DNA from: JACKGW01 sp964586025 | Lineage (GTDB): Bacteria; Planctomycetota; PLA2; JAEUHO01 | NCBI GenBank assembly: GCA_964586025.1 | Contig: CAZPGF010000018.1 | Coordinates: 1 to 36,531 of the forward strand | Length of the DNA: 36,531 nucleotides | Direction of reading: 5' to 3' | Shown: in pieces, positions 1 through 6,893 of the stretch | How positions within the stretch are numbered: the stretch's first letter is position 1 | Layout: every line of letters starts with the position of its first letter | Translations under genes and position numbers: made by a program | Notes under the pieces: model-generated | The model's database searches: none | What the model was told of the DNA's origin: nothing | The model's input: only the letters and a program-made list of their open reading frames with translations

Positions 1-1
1 T

Positions 2-1066
2 CTCTACGGGCGGGGCGCGGCGGACGACGGCTACGCGGCCTACGCGGCGCTCGGCGCACTCGATGCGTTGCGCGCGCACGGCGGGCGTCATGCGCGCGCG
101 ATCATGCTGATCGAGGCTTCGGAGGAGAGCGGCAGCCCCGATCTCCCCGCCCATCTCGAAGCGCTCGGCGCGCGGATCGGCTCGCCCGACCTGATCGTCG
201 CGCTCGATTCGGGCTGCGGCGACTTCGAGCGGATGTGGGTCACGACGTCGCTGCGCGGCATCGTGACCGGGACGCTCACCACGCGCGTGCTGCGCGAGGG
301 CGTCCACTCGGGTGATGCTGGCGGGGTGGTGCCGTCGTCGTTCCGCGTCGCACGCGAGGTGCTGTCCCGACTCGAGGACGAGCGCGATGGACGGATCCTT
401 CCGCCAGGCCTCCACGCCGCGATCCCGAGTGCGCGCCGCGATCAGGCCAAGCGTGCGGGCGAGGTGCTCGGTCCCGATTGGGTCCGGCGCTTTCCGTTCG
501 TCGAGGGCGTGACCGCCTCGGACCGCGATGCGGGCGAACGTGTGCTCGACCGGACCTGGCGTCCGGCGGTCGAGATCACCGGCGCGGACGGTCTGCCCTC
601 GATCGTCTCGGCGGGCAACGTGCTTCGCCCCGAGACGCGGCTCAAGGTGTCGCTGCGCCTGCCTCCGACGGTCGATGCCCCCACCGCCGCCGAGGAGGTC
701 CGGCGTCTGCTCGAAGCCGATCCGCCGGCCGGAGCGCGCGTGACGTTCGAGCCGGACGCCGCCGGAACCGGCTGGGAGGCACCGCCTCTTTCGCCGTGGC
801 TCGAGCGGGCGACCGATGCCGCGTCGACGGCGGCGTTCGGCGCTCCCGCCGTCCACATGGGCGAAGGCGGTTCGATCCCCTTCATGGGGATGCTCGGCGC
901 ACGCTTCCCCGAAGCGCAGTTCCTGATCACCGGCGTTCTCGGTCCGGGCTCGAACGCGCACGGGCCGAACGAGTTCCTGCACGTGCCGTACGCCACCCGG
1001 CTCACCGCGGCGGTGGCGGACGTCCTCCATGCCCATGCGTCCCGATCGGACGCCGACACGAGGTGA
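2..1066 (+). CDS. M20-family metallopeptidase, 5' truncated by the window edge
   Basis: The frame is open from base 2 to the stop, so the gene starts outside the window. M20 enzymes are two-zinc exopeptidases or deacylases that cleave small peptides or N-acyl amino acids. Seen: the GRGAADDG motif just inside the edge (bases 11-31), which in the family carries the bridging Asp; the catalytic Glu-Glu pair SEES at about 119-130; and near the C-terminus a GEGGSIPF stretch followed by GPGSNAHGPNE, whose His (959-961) would be the last zinc ligand. The middle holds the usual dimerisation (lid) domain. Family members are typically 450-480 aa, so roughly 100-130 N-terminal residues are missing here. 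No signal peptide can be judged. Substrate cannot be predicted. The TTG at 68 is internal and is not a credible start because the D motif lies upstream of it. Confidence 0.88.
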   Translation, partial: LYGRGAADDGYAAYAALGALDALRAHGGRHARAIMLIEASEESGSPDLPAHLEALGARIGSPDLIVALDSGCGDFERMWVTTSLRGIVTGTLTTRVLREGVHSGDAGGVVPSSFRVAREVLSRLEDERDGRILPPGLHAAIPSARRDQAKRAGEVLGPDWVRRFPFVEGVTASDRDAGERVLDRTWRPAVEITGADGLPSIVSAGNVLRPETRLKVSLRLPPTVDAPTAAEEVRRLLEADPPAGARVTFEPDAAGTGWEAPPLSPWLERATDAASTAAFGAPAVHMGEGGSIPFMGMLGARFPEAQFLITGVLGPGSNAHGPNEFLHVPYATRLTAAVADVLHAHASRSDADTR

Positions 1067-1078
1067 GCGAGCCCGCGG

Positions 1079-1084
1079 TAGGAT
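1079..1084 (+). promoter_or_regulatory. candidate -10 element TAGGAT for the exported protein gene
   Basis: TAGGAT lies 20 bp before the ATG at 1105, with a GGAG Shine-Dalgarno at about 1095-1098 in between, so a short leadered transcript is plausible. No convincing -35 was found. It overlaps the region just after the M20 stop codon. Confidence 0.35.
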
Positions 1085-1104
1085 CGTCCCCACCGGAGAA
1101 GGCC

Positions 1105-2163
1105 ATGCGTTCGCTGTCGATTCTCGCGTTGCTCCTGGCGTCGTTCGCCGTCCCCCGCCCCGGACACGGCGAGGACGATCCGCTCGGTCCGCCGCCGACC
1201 GGCGACGTCGGCGCGCCCCCGACCGCCGATCCGAACGCTCCGGTCGAGCCCGCGCCGTCCCCCGAGATCGTCGATCCCTCCGACGGCCCCGACTTCCGCG
1301 ACATCCAGCACAGCCTCTCGATGCAACTCGCCCGCATCGCCCAACCCCCGGCGCGGCTTCGCAACGAGCCGACGCTCGCGAATCAATGGAACGGCGCGGT
1401 GCGCCCGCGACTGCTTCGCATGAGGCAGGCGGTCGAGGAACTCGGCAAGGAGTCCCGTTACGAGTTCGACCCGGCGACCGGCCGCGCGATCGGCATCGTC
1501 GAGTCGGAGTGGCCGCGGGTCATCCGGGAGGCCTCGACGCTGCACGCCGCCCTCGCCGGCGCGCACGACGATCTCCTCGTCGCGTTCCACCGCGTGATGA
1601 GCACCCGCCATCCAGGCGTTCCGGTGCCGGACGTCCCCGAGTACTACACGACGCACTCGCTCAGCCTGCTCGCGTACGAACGGCTCATGCACCGCAAGCT
1701 CCTGCTCGGGCATCCGATCCCGTGGCATGACGAGGTCGACGGCTACCACCTCTTCCTGCGACGGCTCGTTCGCGACGTGATCCGTCGCGAGGAGGCGATC
1801 GCGCGAAACGAGGCGATCGAAGCCGCCGTGGCGCGCTACGAGGCCGCGTTCGCCGAGCGCGTCGAACAGCTGTCGATCATGCTCCTGACGGTACGCACGT
1901 TCGTCACCGCCCTGCAGGCGGTGGAGGAGGATCGCCTGCACGCCCTCGTCGCGGCCCTCTCCGCGGACGATCCGCGGATCGCGGACCTGAAGGTCGATCT
2001 CTCGACGATCCGCGCCGGGCGGCTGGAGGCCCGTACCCAAGGTGAGTTGAAACCGACGGGGTACGGCGGCGTCCTGCGTTCGAAGTGGCTGCAGCCTCGC
2101 GCCCGACTACTCTCCCGACTGGGAAAGACCGTGGCCCCGGACCTCCCCGACGACGCGGAGTGA
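1105..2163 (+). CDS. exported helical protein of unknown function
   Basis: 352 aa; I do not recognise the family. The chosen ATG has GGAGAAGG just upstream and begins a clear signal peptide: MRS, a hydrophobic stretch LSILALLLASFAV, then a likely cleavage near GHG/ED. Residues about 20-60 are Pro/Ala/Asp-rich and probably a flexible linker. The rest is predicted largely helical and charged, with an Arg/Glu-rich stretch around residues 210-270 (RRLVRDVIRREEAIARNEAIEAA) that could form a coiled coil. No Cys-based lipobox and no second membrane segment are seen. It follows the M20 gene by 38 bp, in the same direction and with its own -10-like hexamer. Role unknown; periplasmic or cell-envelope location is inferred from the signal peptide only. 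Confidence 0.75.
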   Translation: MRSLSILALLLASFAVPRPGHGEDDPLGPPPTGDVGAPPTADPNAPVEPAPSPEIVDPSDGPDFRDIQHSLSMQLARIAQPPARLRNEPTLANQWNGAVRPRLLRMRQAVEELGKESRYEFDPATGRAIGIVESEWPRVIREASTLHAALAGAHDDLLVAFHRVMSTRHPGVPVPDVPEYYTTHSLSLLAYERLMHRKLLLGHPIPWHDEVDGYHLFLRRLVRDVIRREEAIARNEAIEAAVARYEAAFAERVEQLSIMLLTVRTFVTALQAVEEDRLHALVAALSADDPRIADLKVDLSTIRAGRLEARTQGELKPTGYGGVLRSKWLQPRARLLSRLGKTVAPDLPDDAE

Positions 2164-2174
2164 GGTTGCCCGAG

Positions 2175-2195
2175 CCGATAGCCGCGCCCTATCGG
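2175..2195. terminator. small hairpin between the exported-protein gene and katG
   Basis: CCGATAG at 2175-2181 and CTATCGG at 2189-2195 form a 7-bp stem around a 7-nt loop, 11 bp after a stop codon. It is followed by a pyrimidine-rich run but no T tract. It could be a weak terminator or an operator for katG. A 7-bp stem is not far above chance in DNA this GC-rich. Confidence 0.3.
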
Positions 2196-2237
2196 TCGGA
2201 GCCCCCCTTCCCTCTTCCCGCGCTTGTGCGGCCCGCG

Positions 2238-2243
2238 TAGAGT
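2238..2243 (+). promoter_or_regulatory. candidate -10 element TAGAGT upstream of katG
   Basis: TAGAGT is identical to the hexamer used by the divergent promoter at 13459. Transcription would start near 2251, giving a leader of about 40 nt that includes the strong katG Shine-Dalgarno GGGAGG (about 2277-2282). No consensus -35 is visible. Confidence 0.4.
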
Positions 2244-2289
2244 GCGCCCCATCACGCCCGATCCAGTTCACCTTGCGGGAGGATTCGTC

Positions 2290-4458
2290 ATGAAGACCGA
2301 GTCGAAGCGGCCGATGCCGTTCGCCGCCGTCGGCGGCACCACGAACAGGGACTGGTGGCCCAACCAGTTGAACCTCCGACTGCTGCGCGCCCACTCGACG
2401 AAGTCGAACCCCCTCGGTGAGGAATTCGATTACGCGAAGGAGTTCAAGAGCCTCGACTACGCGGCGTTGAAGAAGGACCTGGTCCGCCTGATGACCGACT
2501 CCCAGCCGTGGTGGCCCGCCGACTTCGGGCACTACGGACCGCAGTTCATCCGCATGGCCTGGCACGCGGCGGGCACCTACCGCACGGGCGACGGGCGTGG
2601 CGGCGGCGGGCGCGGGCAGCAGCGCTTCGCGCCGTTGAACAGCTGGCCGGACAACGTCAACATCGACAAGTCTCGACGTCTGCTCTGGCCGATCAAGCAG
2701 AAGTACGGTCAGCGCATCTCCTGGGCGGACCTCATGATCCTCGCCGGGAACGTCGCACTCGAGTCGATGGGCTTCCGGACGGTCGGCTTCGCGGCGGGTC
2801 GCGAGGACACCTGGGAACCGGACGAGGACGTCTCTTGGGGCACCGAGACGAAGTGGCTCGACGACAAGCGATACTCCGGCAAGCGCGACCTCGCCCTTCC
2901 GCTCTCCGCGGTGCAGATGGGTCTGATCTACGTGAACCCGGAGGGACCGAACGGCAATCCTGACCCGCTCGCCGCGGCCAAGGACATCCGTGACACCTTC
3001 GGACGGATGGCGATGAACGACGAGGAGACCGTCGCACTGATCGCCGGCGGCCACACCTTCGGCAAGGCCCACGGCGCCGCGCCGGAGTCGCACAAGGGGC
3101 CCGAGCCGGAGGCCGCCCCGCTCGAGAACCAGGGCATCGGCTGGGTCAGCAACTACAGGTCGGGCAAAGGTCCCGACACGATCTCCAGCGGTCTCGAGGT
3201 GACCTGGACGAAGACGCCCGCGCTGTGGAGCAACAACTTCCTGGAGAACCTCTACAAGTACGAGTGGGAGCTCACGACGTCGCCGGCGGGCGCGAAGCAG
3301 TGGATCGCGAAGAACGCTCCCGAGGAGATCCCGGACGCGCACGACCCGAAGAAGCGGCACCGTCCGACGATGCTGACGACGGATCTCACGCTTCGTTTCG
3401 ATCCGGAGTTCGGCAAGATCTCGCGCCGCTTCCTCGACGACCCGCAGGCGTTCGCCGACGCGTTCGCGCGGGCGTGGTTCAAGTTGACCCACCGCGACAT
3501 GGGGCCGCGCTCCCGCTACCTCGGGCCGGAGGTACCGAAGGAGGTCTACGTCTGGCAGGATCCGATCCCGCCGCTCGACTTCAAGCCGATCGGGCCGAAG
3601 GAGATCGCCGAGCTCAAGTCGAAGATCGCCGCGTCCAAGCTCTCCGTGTCGCAGCTGGTCTCGACCGCCTGGGCGTCCGCCTCGACGTTCCGCGGCTCCG
3701 ACAAGCGCGGCGGCGCCAACGGCGCGCGGATCCGTCTCGCGCCGCAGAAGTCCTGGGACGTCAACGAGCCCGCGAAGCGCGCGAAGGTGATCAAGGCCTT
3801 GACCGAGATCCAGCGCGAGTTCAACGAAACGGCCAAGGGCGGCAGGAAGGTCTCCCTCGCGGACCTGATCGTGCTGGGCGGCGTGGTCGGCATCGAGAAG
3901 GCCGCGGAGAAGGCGGGCGTGAAGGTCAAGGTGCCGTTCACGCCCGGCCGGAACGACGCCACGCAGGAGCAGACCGACGTCGAGTCGTTCGCGGTCCTCG
4001 AGCCCCTGGCCGACGGGTTCCGCAACTACCTCCAGGCCGACTTCGAGGTGCCGGCCGAACACCTGCTGGTCGATCGCGCCCAGTTGCTGACGCTGACGGC
4101 TCCGGAGATGACCGTGCTCGTCGGTGGTCTGCGCGTGCTCGGCGCGAACCACGGCGGCTCGAAGCACGGGGTCTTCACGAAGCAGACCGAATCGCTGACC
4201 AACGACTTCTTCGTCAACCTGCTCGACATGAACGTCGAGTGGAAGGCGAACGGGGCCATCTACGAGGGATTCGACCGCAAGACGGGCAAGCCCCGCTGGA
4301 CCGGCACGCGGGTCGACCTGGTGTTCGGTGCGAACTCCGAGTTGCGGTCCATCGCCGAGGTCTACGCGAGCGCCGACGCCAAGCAGAGGTTCGCGAAGGA
4401 CTTCGTCGCCGCGTGGGCGAAGGTCATGGACCTCGACCGGTTCGACGTGAAGCGGTAG
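2290..4458 (+). CDS. katG: catalase-peroxidase KatG
   Basis: 722 aa, the normal length for this haem enzyme, which disproportionates H2O2 and has broad peroxidase activity. The ATG at 2290 follows GGGAGG by about 7 nt; an upstream in-frame extension is rejected. Seen: the distal active site Arg88-Trp91-His92 (RMAWHAAG), Tyr214 in the LIYVNPEGP loop and Met240 in RMAMND, which with Trp91 would form the Met-Tyr-Trp crosslink needed for catalase activity. The proximal haem ligand is His255 in GGHTFGKAHG. The second, haem-less C-terminal peroxidase-like half is complete. No signal peptide, so cytoplasmic. No fur/perR/oxyR gene lies next to it. The opposite neighbour ends only 17 bp away, convergently. 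Confidence 0.98.
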   Translation: MKTESKRPMPFAAVGGTTNRDWWPNQLNLRLLRAHSTKSNPLGEEFDYAKEFKSLDYAALKKDLVRLMTDSQPWWPADFGHYGPQFIRMAWHAAGTYRTGDGRGGGGRGQQRFAPLNSWPDNVNIDKSRRLLWPIKQKYGQRISWADLMILAGNVALESMGFRTVGFAAGREDTWEPDEDVSWGTETKWLDDKRYSGKRDLALPLSAVQMGLIYVNPEGPNGNPDPLAAAKDIRDTFGRMAMNDEETVALIAGGHTFGKAHGAAPESHKGPEPEAAPLENQGIGWVSNYRSGKGPDTISSGLEVTWTKTPALWSNNFLENLYKYEWELTTSPAGAKQWIAKNAPEEIPDAHDPKKRHRPTMLTTDLTLRFDPEFGKISRRFLDDPQAFADAFARAWFKLTHRDMGPRSRYLGPEVPKEVYVWQDPIPPLDFKPIGPKEIAELKSKIAASKLSVSQLVSTAWASASTFRGSDKRGGANGARIRLAPQKSWDVNEPAKRAKVIKALTEIQREFNETAKGGRKVSLADLIVLGGVVGIEKAAEKAGVKVKVPFTPGRNDATQEQTDVESFAVLEPLADGFRNYLQADFEVPAEHLLVDRAQLLTLTAPEMTVLVGGLRVLGANHGGSKHGVFTKQTESLTNDFFVNLLDMNVEWKANGAIYEGFDRKTGKPRWTGTRVDLVFGANSELRSIAEVYASADAKQRFAKDFVAAWAKVMDLDRFDVKR

Positions 4459-4475
4459 GGGTCGCGGCGCCTCCG

Positions 4476-5126
4476 CTAGCGTCGGCGGCGACCGCGTCGG
4501 CGCGGCACCGTCGCCTTGCGTCGGAGGCGCATCCCCTCGATGCCGTGCCAGGTGAGGAGCAGCGCGCCGATCGCGGCGTGCTGCTCGAAGCATCCGATCA
4601 CCGCATGCTCTTCGCCGGGCCAGGGGTACGCGTAGAAGAGGTCGATCTCGTCGACGTCGAGGTCGATCTCGTCGTAGATCGGCGTCGCCGACAGATCCAG
4701 CCAGTCCAGTTCGTCGCCGACCGATCCTTCGATCTCGGTGTCGTTCGGCACGAACGAGCCGCACGCGAACCGCGCCCCCGGCGCGAACGGCGCGACGAGC
4801 GACCGCGCCTCCCGCACGAGTTGCGGATCGACCTCGATGCCCCATGCCTCGAACCCGAGATGGGCCGCCAGTGCGGTCGCGACGCCCAGGCCGCTCCCCC
4901 ACTCGCAGAACACCGGACCGGAGGCGAGGTGCGCGTCGCGGATCGCCGACAGCGCGTCCCAGACGGCCATCGAATCGCCGGCGACGAAGCCGGGTCGCTC
5001 GACGCTCGCGGCCGACTCGAACCAGGCGACGCGCGCGGCCTCGGCGCGGTCGAGGAAGTCGGCGACGCCCCTTGGAAGCGGTCGGCCGGGCGGAAGCGCG
5101 ATGGCGGTCGATCGTCCGGCGCTCAA
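4476..5126 (-). CDS. class I SAM-dependent methyltransferase-like protein
   Basis: 216 aa. Motif I of the Rossmann methyltransferase fold is visible at residues 72-80 (FCEWGSGLG), followed by the acidic residue of motif II at Asp100 (GIEVD), which would bind the ribose of SAM. An unusually acidic middle stretch (about residues 128-165, many D/E) is followed by YAYPWPGEE and LLLTWHG, then a basic tail ending RRRGRRRR that might bind nucleic acid or anionic surfaces. Substrate unknown. The start is a TTG whose last bases overlap the stop of the upstream cyclophilin gene (TTGA), which argues for translational coupling. The next in-frame Met (residue 53) would remove part of the protein but keep motif I, so the start is less certain than the gene. 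Confidence 0.75.
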   Translation of the reverse strand: MSAGRSTAIALPPGRPLPRGVADFLDRAEAARVAWFESAASVERPGFVAGDSMAVWDALSAIRDAHLASGPVFCEWGSGLGVATALAAHLGFEAWGIEVDPQLVREARSLVAPFAPGARFACGSFVPNDTEIEGSVGDELDWLDLSATPIYDEIDLDVDEIDLFYAYPWPGEEHAVIGCFEQHAAIGALLLTWHGIEGMRLRRKATVPRRRGRRRR

Positions 5127-5968
5127 GGCACGCGACGGACGGACGTGATCGTCACCGGCTGCACCGGCTTGGCCTGCGGTCCGACGGGAACCTTGCCGAT
5201 CTTCTCGACGACGTCCATTCCGGCGACGACGCGGCCGAACACGGTGTGCTTGCCGCGCAGGTGCGGTGTGTCACCGAGGTTGACGAAGAACTGCGAACCG
5301 TTCGTGTTGGGGCCGCTGTTCGCCATCGCGATCACGCCCTTCACGGGCGGCGAGCTCTTCAGGTTCGCGTCGTACTTGTAGCCCTGGAGTTCGTACAGTT
5401 GCTTCAGCGAGATCGTGTTCAGCGTCTGCTGCAACTTCTCGTCGAGTTCCTTCTGCCGGGCCTGGATCTGCTCCTGGCTCGTGATGCCCAGGCTCTGGAG
5501 CCACGGCTGCACGAACAGGCGGGAGAAGTCCTGCTGCGACTGGATGCCGGCCCACGGATGCGGCGCGCCGTTCTCGAAGAACTTGGTGCGGTCCAGGCCC
5601 AACGAGTCCGCGTTGATCTCGTCCTCGAACGCGTAGCCGGGGCTACCGGTGCCGTCACCGCGCGGACAGCCGCCCTGGATCATGAACCCGTCGATGACCC
5701 GGTGGAACGTGAGCCCGTCGTAGAACGGGGTGCGACGCTCCTCCCCGCTTCGCGGATCCTTCCAGGCCCTCTGCCCCTCGGCGAGATCGAGGAAGTTCCT
5801 CACCGTCTTTGGCGCCTCGTCGGAGAACAGTTCGAGCGTGAACTCGCCGAGGGAGGTCTTCACGACCGCGCGGGGTCGCGCGGGAGCCGCGGGCGCATCC
5901 TCCGGCGACGCGGGCAGGGCCGAGATCGACAGCGCCGCGAGGGCGAGGAGGGCGACGAACGAGCGCAT
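5123..5968 (-). CDS. exported cyclophilin-type peptidyl-prolyl isomerase with a large insertion
   Basis: 281 aa. It catalyses cis-trans isomerisation of prolyl bonds, probably as a periplasmic folding helper. A signal peptide covers about residues 1-20. Cyclophilin landmarks are TFHRVIDGFMIQGG (88-100, with catalytic Arg90 and Gln98), GTGSPGYAFEDE (106-117), then MANSGPNTNGSQFF (215-228) and FGRVVAGMDVV (244-254). In usual cyclophilins the second and third blocks are close together. Here about 90 residues (roughly 120-209) are inserted, rich in Gln, Lys and Leu (SQEQIQARQKELDEKLQQ), suggesting a helical arm. The start ATG has GGAG upstream, and a -10-like TAGCAT lies 25 bp before it. The 3' end overlaps the methyltransferase start by 4 bp. 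Confidence 0.93.
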   Translation of the reverse strand: MRSFVALLALAALSISALPASPEDAPAAPARPRAVVKTSLGEFTLELFSDEAPKTVRNFLDLAEGQRAWKDPRSGEERRTPFYDGLTFHRVIDGFMIQGGCPRGDGTGSPGYAFEDEINADSLGLDRTKFFENGAPHPWAGIQSQQDFSRLFVQPWLQSLGITSQEQIQARQKELDEKLQQTLNTISLKQLYELQGYKYDANLKSSPPVKGVIAMANSGPNTNGSQFFVNLGDTPHLRGKHTVFGRVVAGMDVVEKIGKVPVGPQAKPVQPVTITSVRRVP

Positions 5969-5992
5969 GGTGGGCTCCGGCGGGAAGGGGGC

Positions 5993-5998
5993 ATGCTA
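5993..5998 (-). promoter_or_regulatory. candidate -10 element TAGCAT for the cyclophilin operon
   Basis: On the minus strand TAGCAT ends 25 nt before the ATG at 5968, leaving a short leader that contains GGAG. No -35 was recognised. Confidence 0.35.
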
Positions 5999-6037
5999 CG
6001 CACGATCCACCGTCCATCGTCACCGCGAGGGGGGAGG

Positions 6038-6313
6038 TCAGCCGACCGGCGCCGCCAGGCTTCCCGCGAGGCGGAACGCCGTCTTGGATCGGGCTCGCTC
6101 GAGCGCGGCGTCGCGGCGGCGGCGCGCTTCCTCGAGATTCGCCGTCTTCAGGGAGCGGCGCACCCGCCAGCGCGTCCCGTCGGCTCCCTCGACGGTGATG
6201 GCGATCCACCAGAGACGGCCGTTGCGCCAAAGGTGGTGGTTGGGGTCGTCCGGGTGAGCGCGCAGGTGGCGCGGCTCGTCGTCCGGCGCGACGACCGGTT
6301 GCGTGGTCGACAT
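6038..6313 (-). CDS. 91-aa protein resembling an integrase arm-type DNA-binding domain
   Basis: The ATG at 6313 follows CGGAG by about 6 nt. Residues about 24-75 (DPNHHLWRNGRLWWIAITV, then RWRVRRSLKT and LEEARRRRDA) read like the N-terminal three-stranded-sheet plus helix domain of tyrosine recombinases, which binds arm-type sites: aromatic strand, basic strand with RRSLKT, then an EARRRRD helix. No catalytic recombinase domain follows; the protein stops after APVG. It could be a free-standing DNA-binding protein, a remnant, or an unrelated small protein with the same pattern. The frame stays open further upstream, but that extension is Arg/Pro-rich and looks non-coding. Similarity was judged by eye only. 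Confidence 0.6.
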   Translation of the reverse strand: MSTTQPVVAPDDEPRHLRAHPDDPNHHLWRNGRLWWIAITVEGADGTRWRVRRSLKTANLEEARRRRDAALERARSKTAFRLAGSLAAPVG

Positions 6314-6617
6314 GGCGAACTCCGAAGGGACCGAGGGTCGCTCCGGAGTGCTGCGGGCCGCTCGCGGGTCGATGCGTGCGTCGCAGGGACGATTGGCTTG
6401 CCCGCCTTCGGCGCGATGCCGACGACGGACCACATCCCTCCGAGGCCTTTCGGCACGCGTGCCGATCGACCGCGGAGGCGGGCACCTTGGGTTCGTCCGC
6501 CCAGGTTGCCGGACCGCCCCGGGAAGGGCGGCCACTCCGGATGATGCCCGAAGCGTAACGCGGCCCCGCGGCGAGGCAAACTGGAACGAGGGCGGAACGG
6601 GCCCCAACGGAGGACCG
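6314..6617. other. 304-bp divergent intergenic region with inverted repeats
   Basis: Lies between the start of the arm-domain-like gene (minus) and the GNAT gene (plus). It holds a minus-strand TACGCT hexamer (6552-6557), which would give the leftward gene a leader of about 230 nt. It also holds a hairpin at 6512-6533 and a perfect 16-bp palindrome at 6450-6465. That palindrome is framed by CCTCCG (6437-6442) and CGGAGG (6473-6478). TGCCCGCCT (6399-6407) can pair with AGGCGGGCA (6476-6484), competing with the framing stem. Near the leftward start, CTCCG/CGGAG (6320-6324 and 6344-6348) could pair with the Shine-Dalgarno. No convincing coding sequence was seen here. Confidence 0.5.
6450..6465. 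repeat. perfect 16-bp palindrome, candidate operator
   Basis: TCGGCACGCGTGCCGA is fully self-complementary and sits midway in the divergent gap, framed symmetrically (7 bp on either side) by a CCTCCG/CGGAGG inverted repeat. It could be a dimeric repressor site or an RNA stem in the long leftward leader. No family of operator is recognised. Confidence 0.35.
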
Positions 6618-6893
6618 ATGGCATCCACAGTCGCCCACGACGCCGTCGCGCATCGCTTCTCGCTCTCCCTCGAGGGCGGCGCCGTGGCGCTTCTCGACTA
6701 CGTCGTGATCGAGGGCGCGGCCGGGCCGATCTGGGACGCGGTTCACACCTTCGTCCCCCCCGCCGGGCGCGGCCGCGGGATCGCCGACCTGCTCACGCGC
6801 GCGTTCGTCGACGCCGCGAACGCGGCCGGTGCGAAGGTCCGCGGGAGTTGCTCCTACGTCGCCGCGTGGCTCGCCCGTCAGACGATGCGCTGA
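6618..6893 (+). CDS. small GNAT-like acetyltransferase (YjdJ/Acetyltransf_CG type)
   Basis: 91 aa. Starts at an ATG 4 bp after GGAGG (6609-6613). The sequence follows the short GNAT family: LLDYVVIEG, then HTFVPPAGRGRGIADLLTRAF, where the GRGRGIA turn is the acetyl-CoA pyrophosphate-binding loop, then GAKVRGSCSYVAAWLARQ, the Cys-Ser-Tyr block typical of these mini-GNATs. Members are about 90-100 aa and are of unclear substrate; they lack a full GNAT N-terminal half. The usual C-terminal HPEY-type ending is shortened here. The last 16 bp overlap the 3' end of the converging permease gene. Cytoplasmic. Confidence 0.85.
   Translation: MASTVAHDAVAHRFSLSLEGGAVALLDYVVIEGAAGPIWDAVHTFVPPAGRGRGIADLLTRAFVDAANAAGAKVRGSCSYVAAWLARQTMR

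Noticed and set aside
2107..4902. Long minus-strand open frame opposite katG
   Set aside because: It covers a gene with all KatG catalytic residues; its product has no recognisable motif and is Arg-rich.
6314..6628. N-terminal extension of the 91-aa arm-domain-like protein
   Set aside because: The upstream in-frame stretch is Arg/Pro-rich, lacks strand or helix patterns, and the internal ATG has a good CGGAG site.
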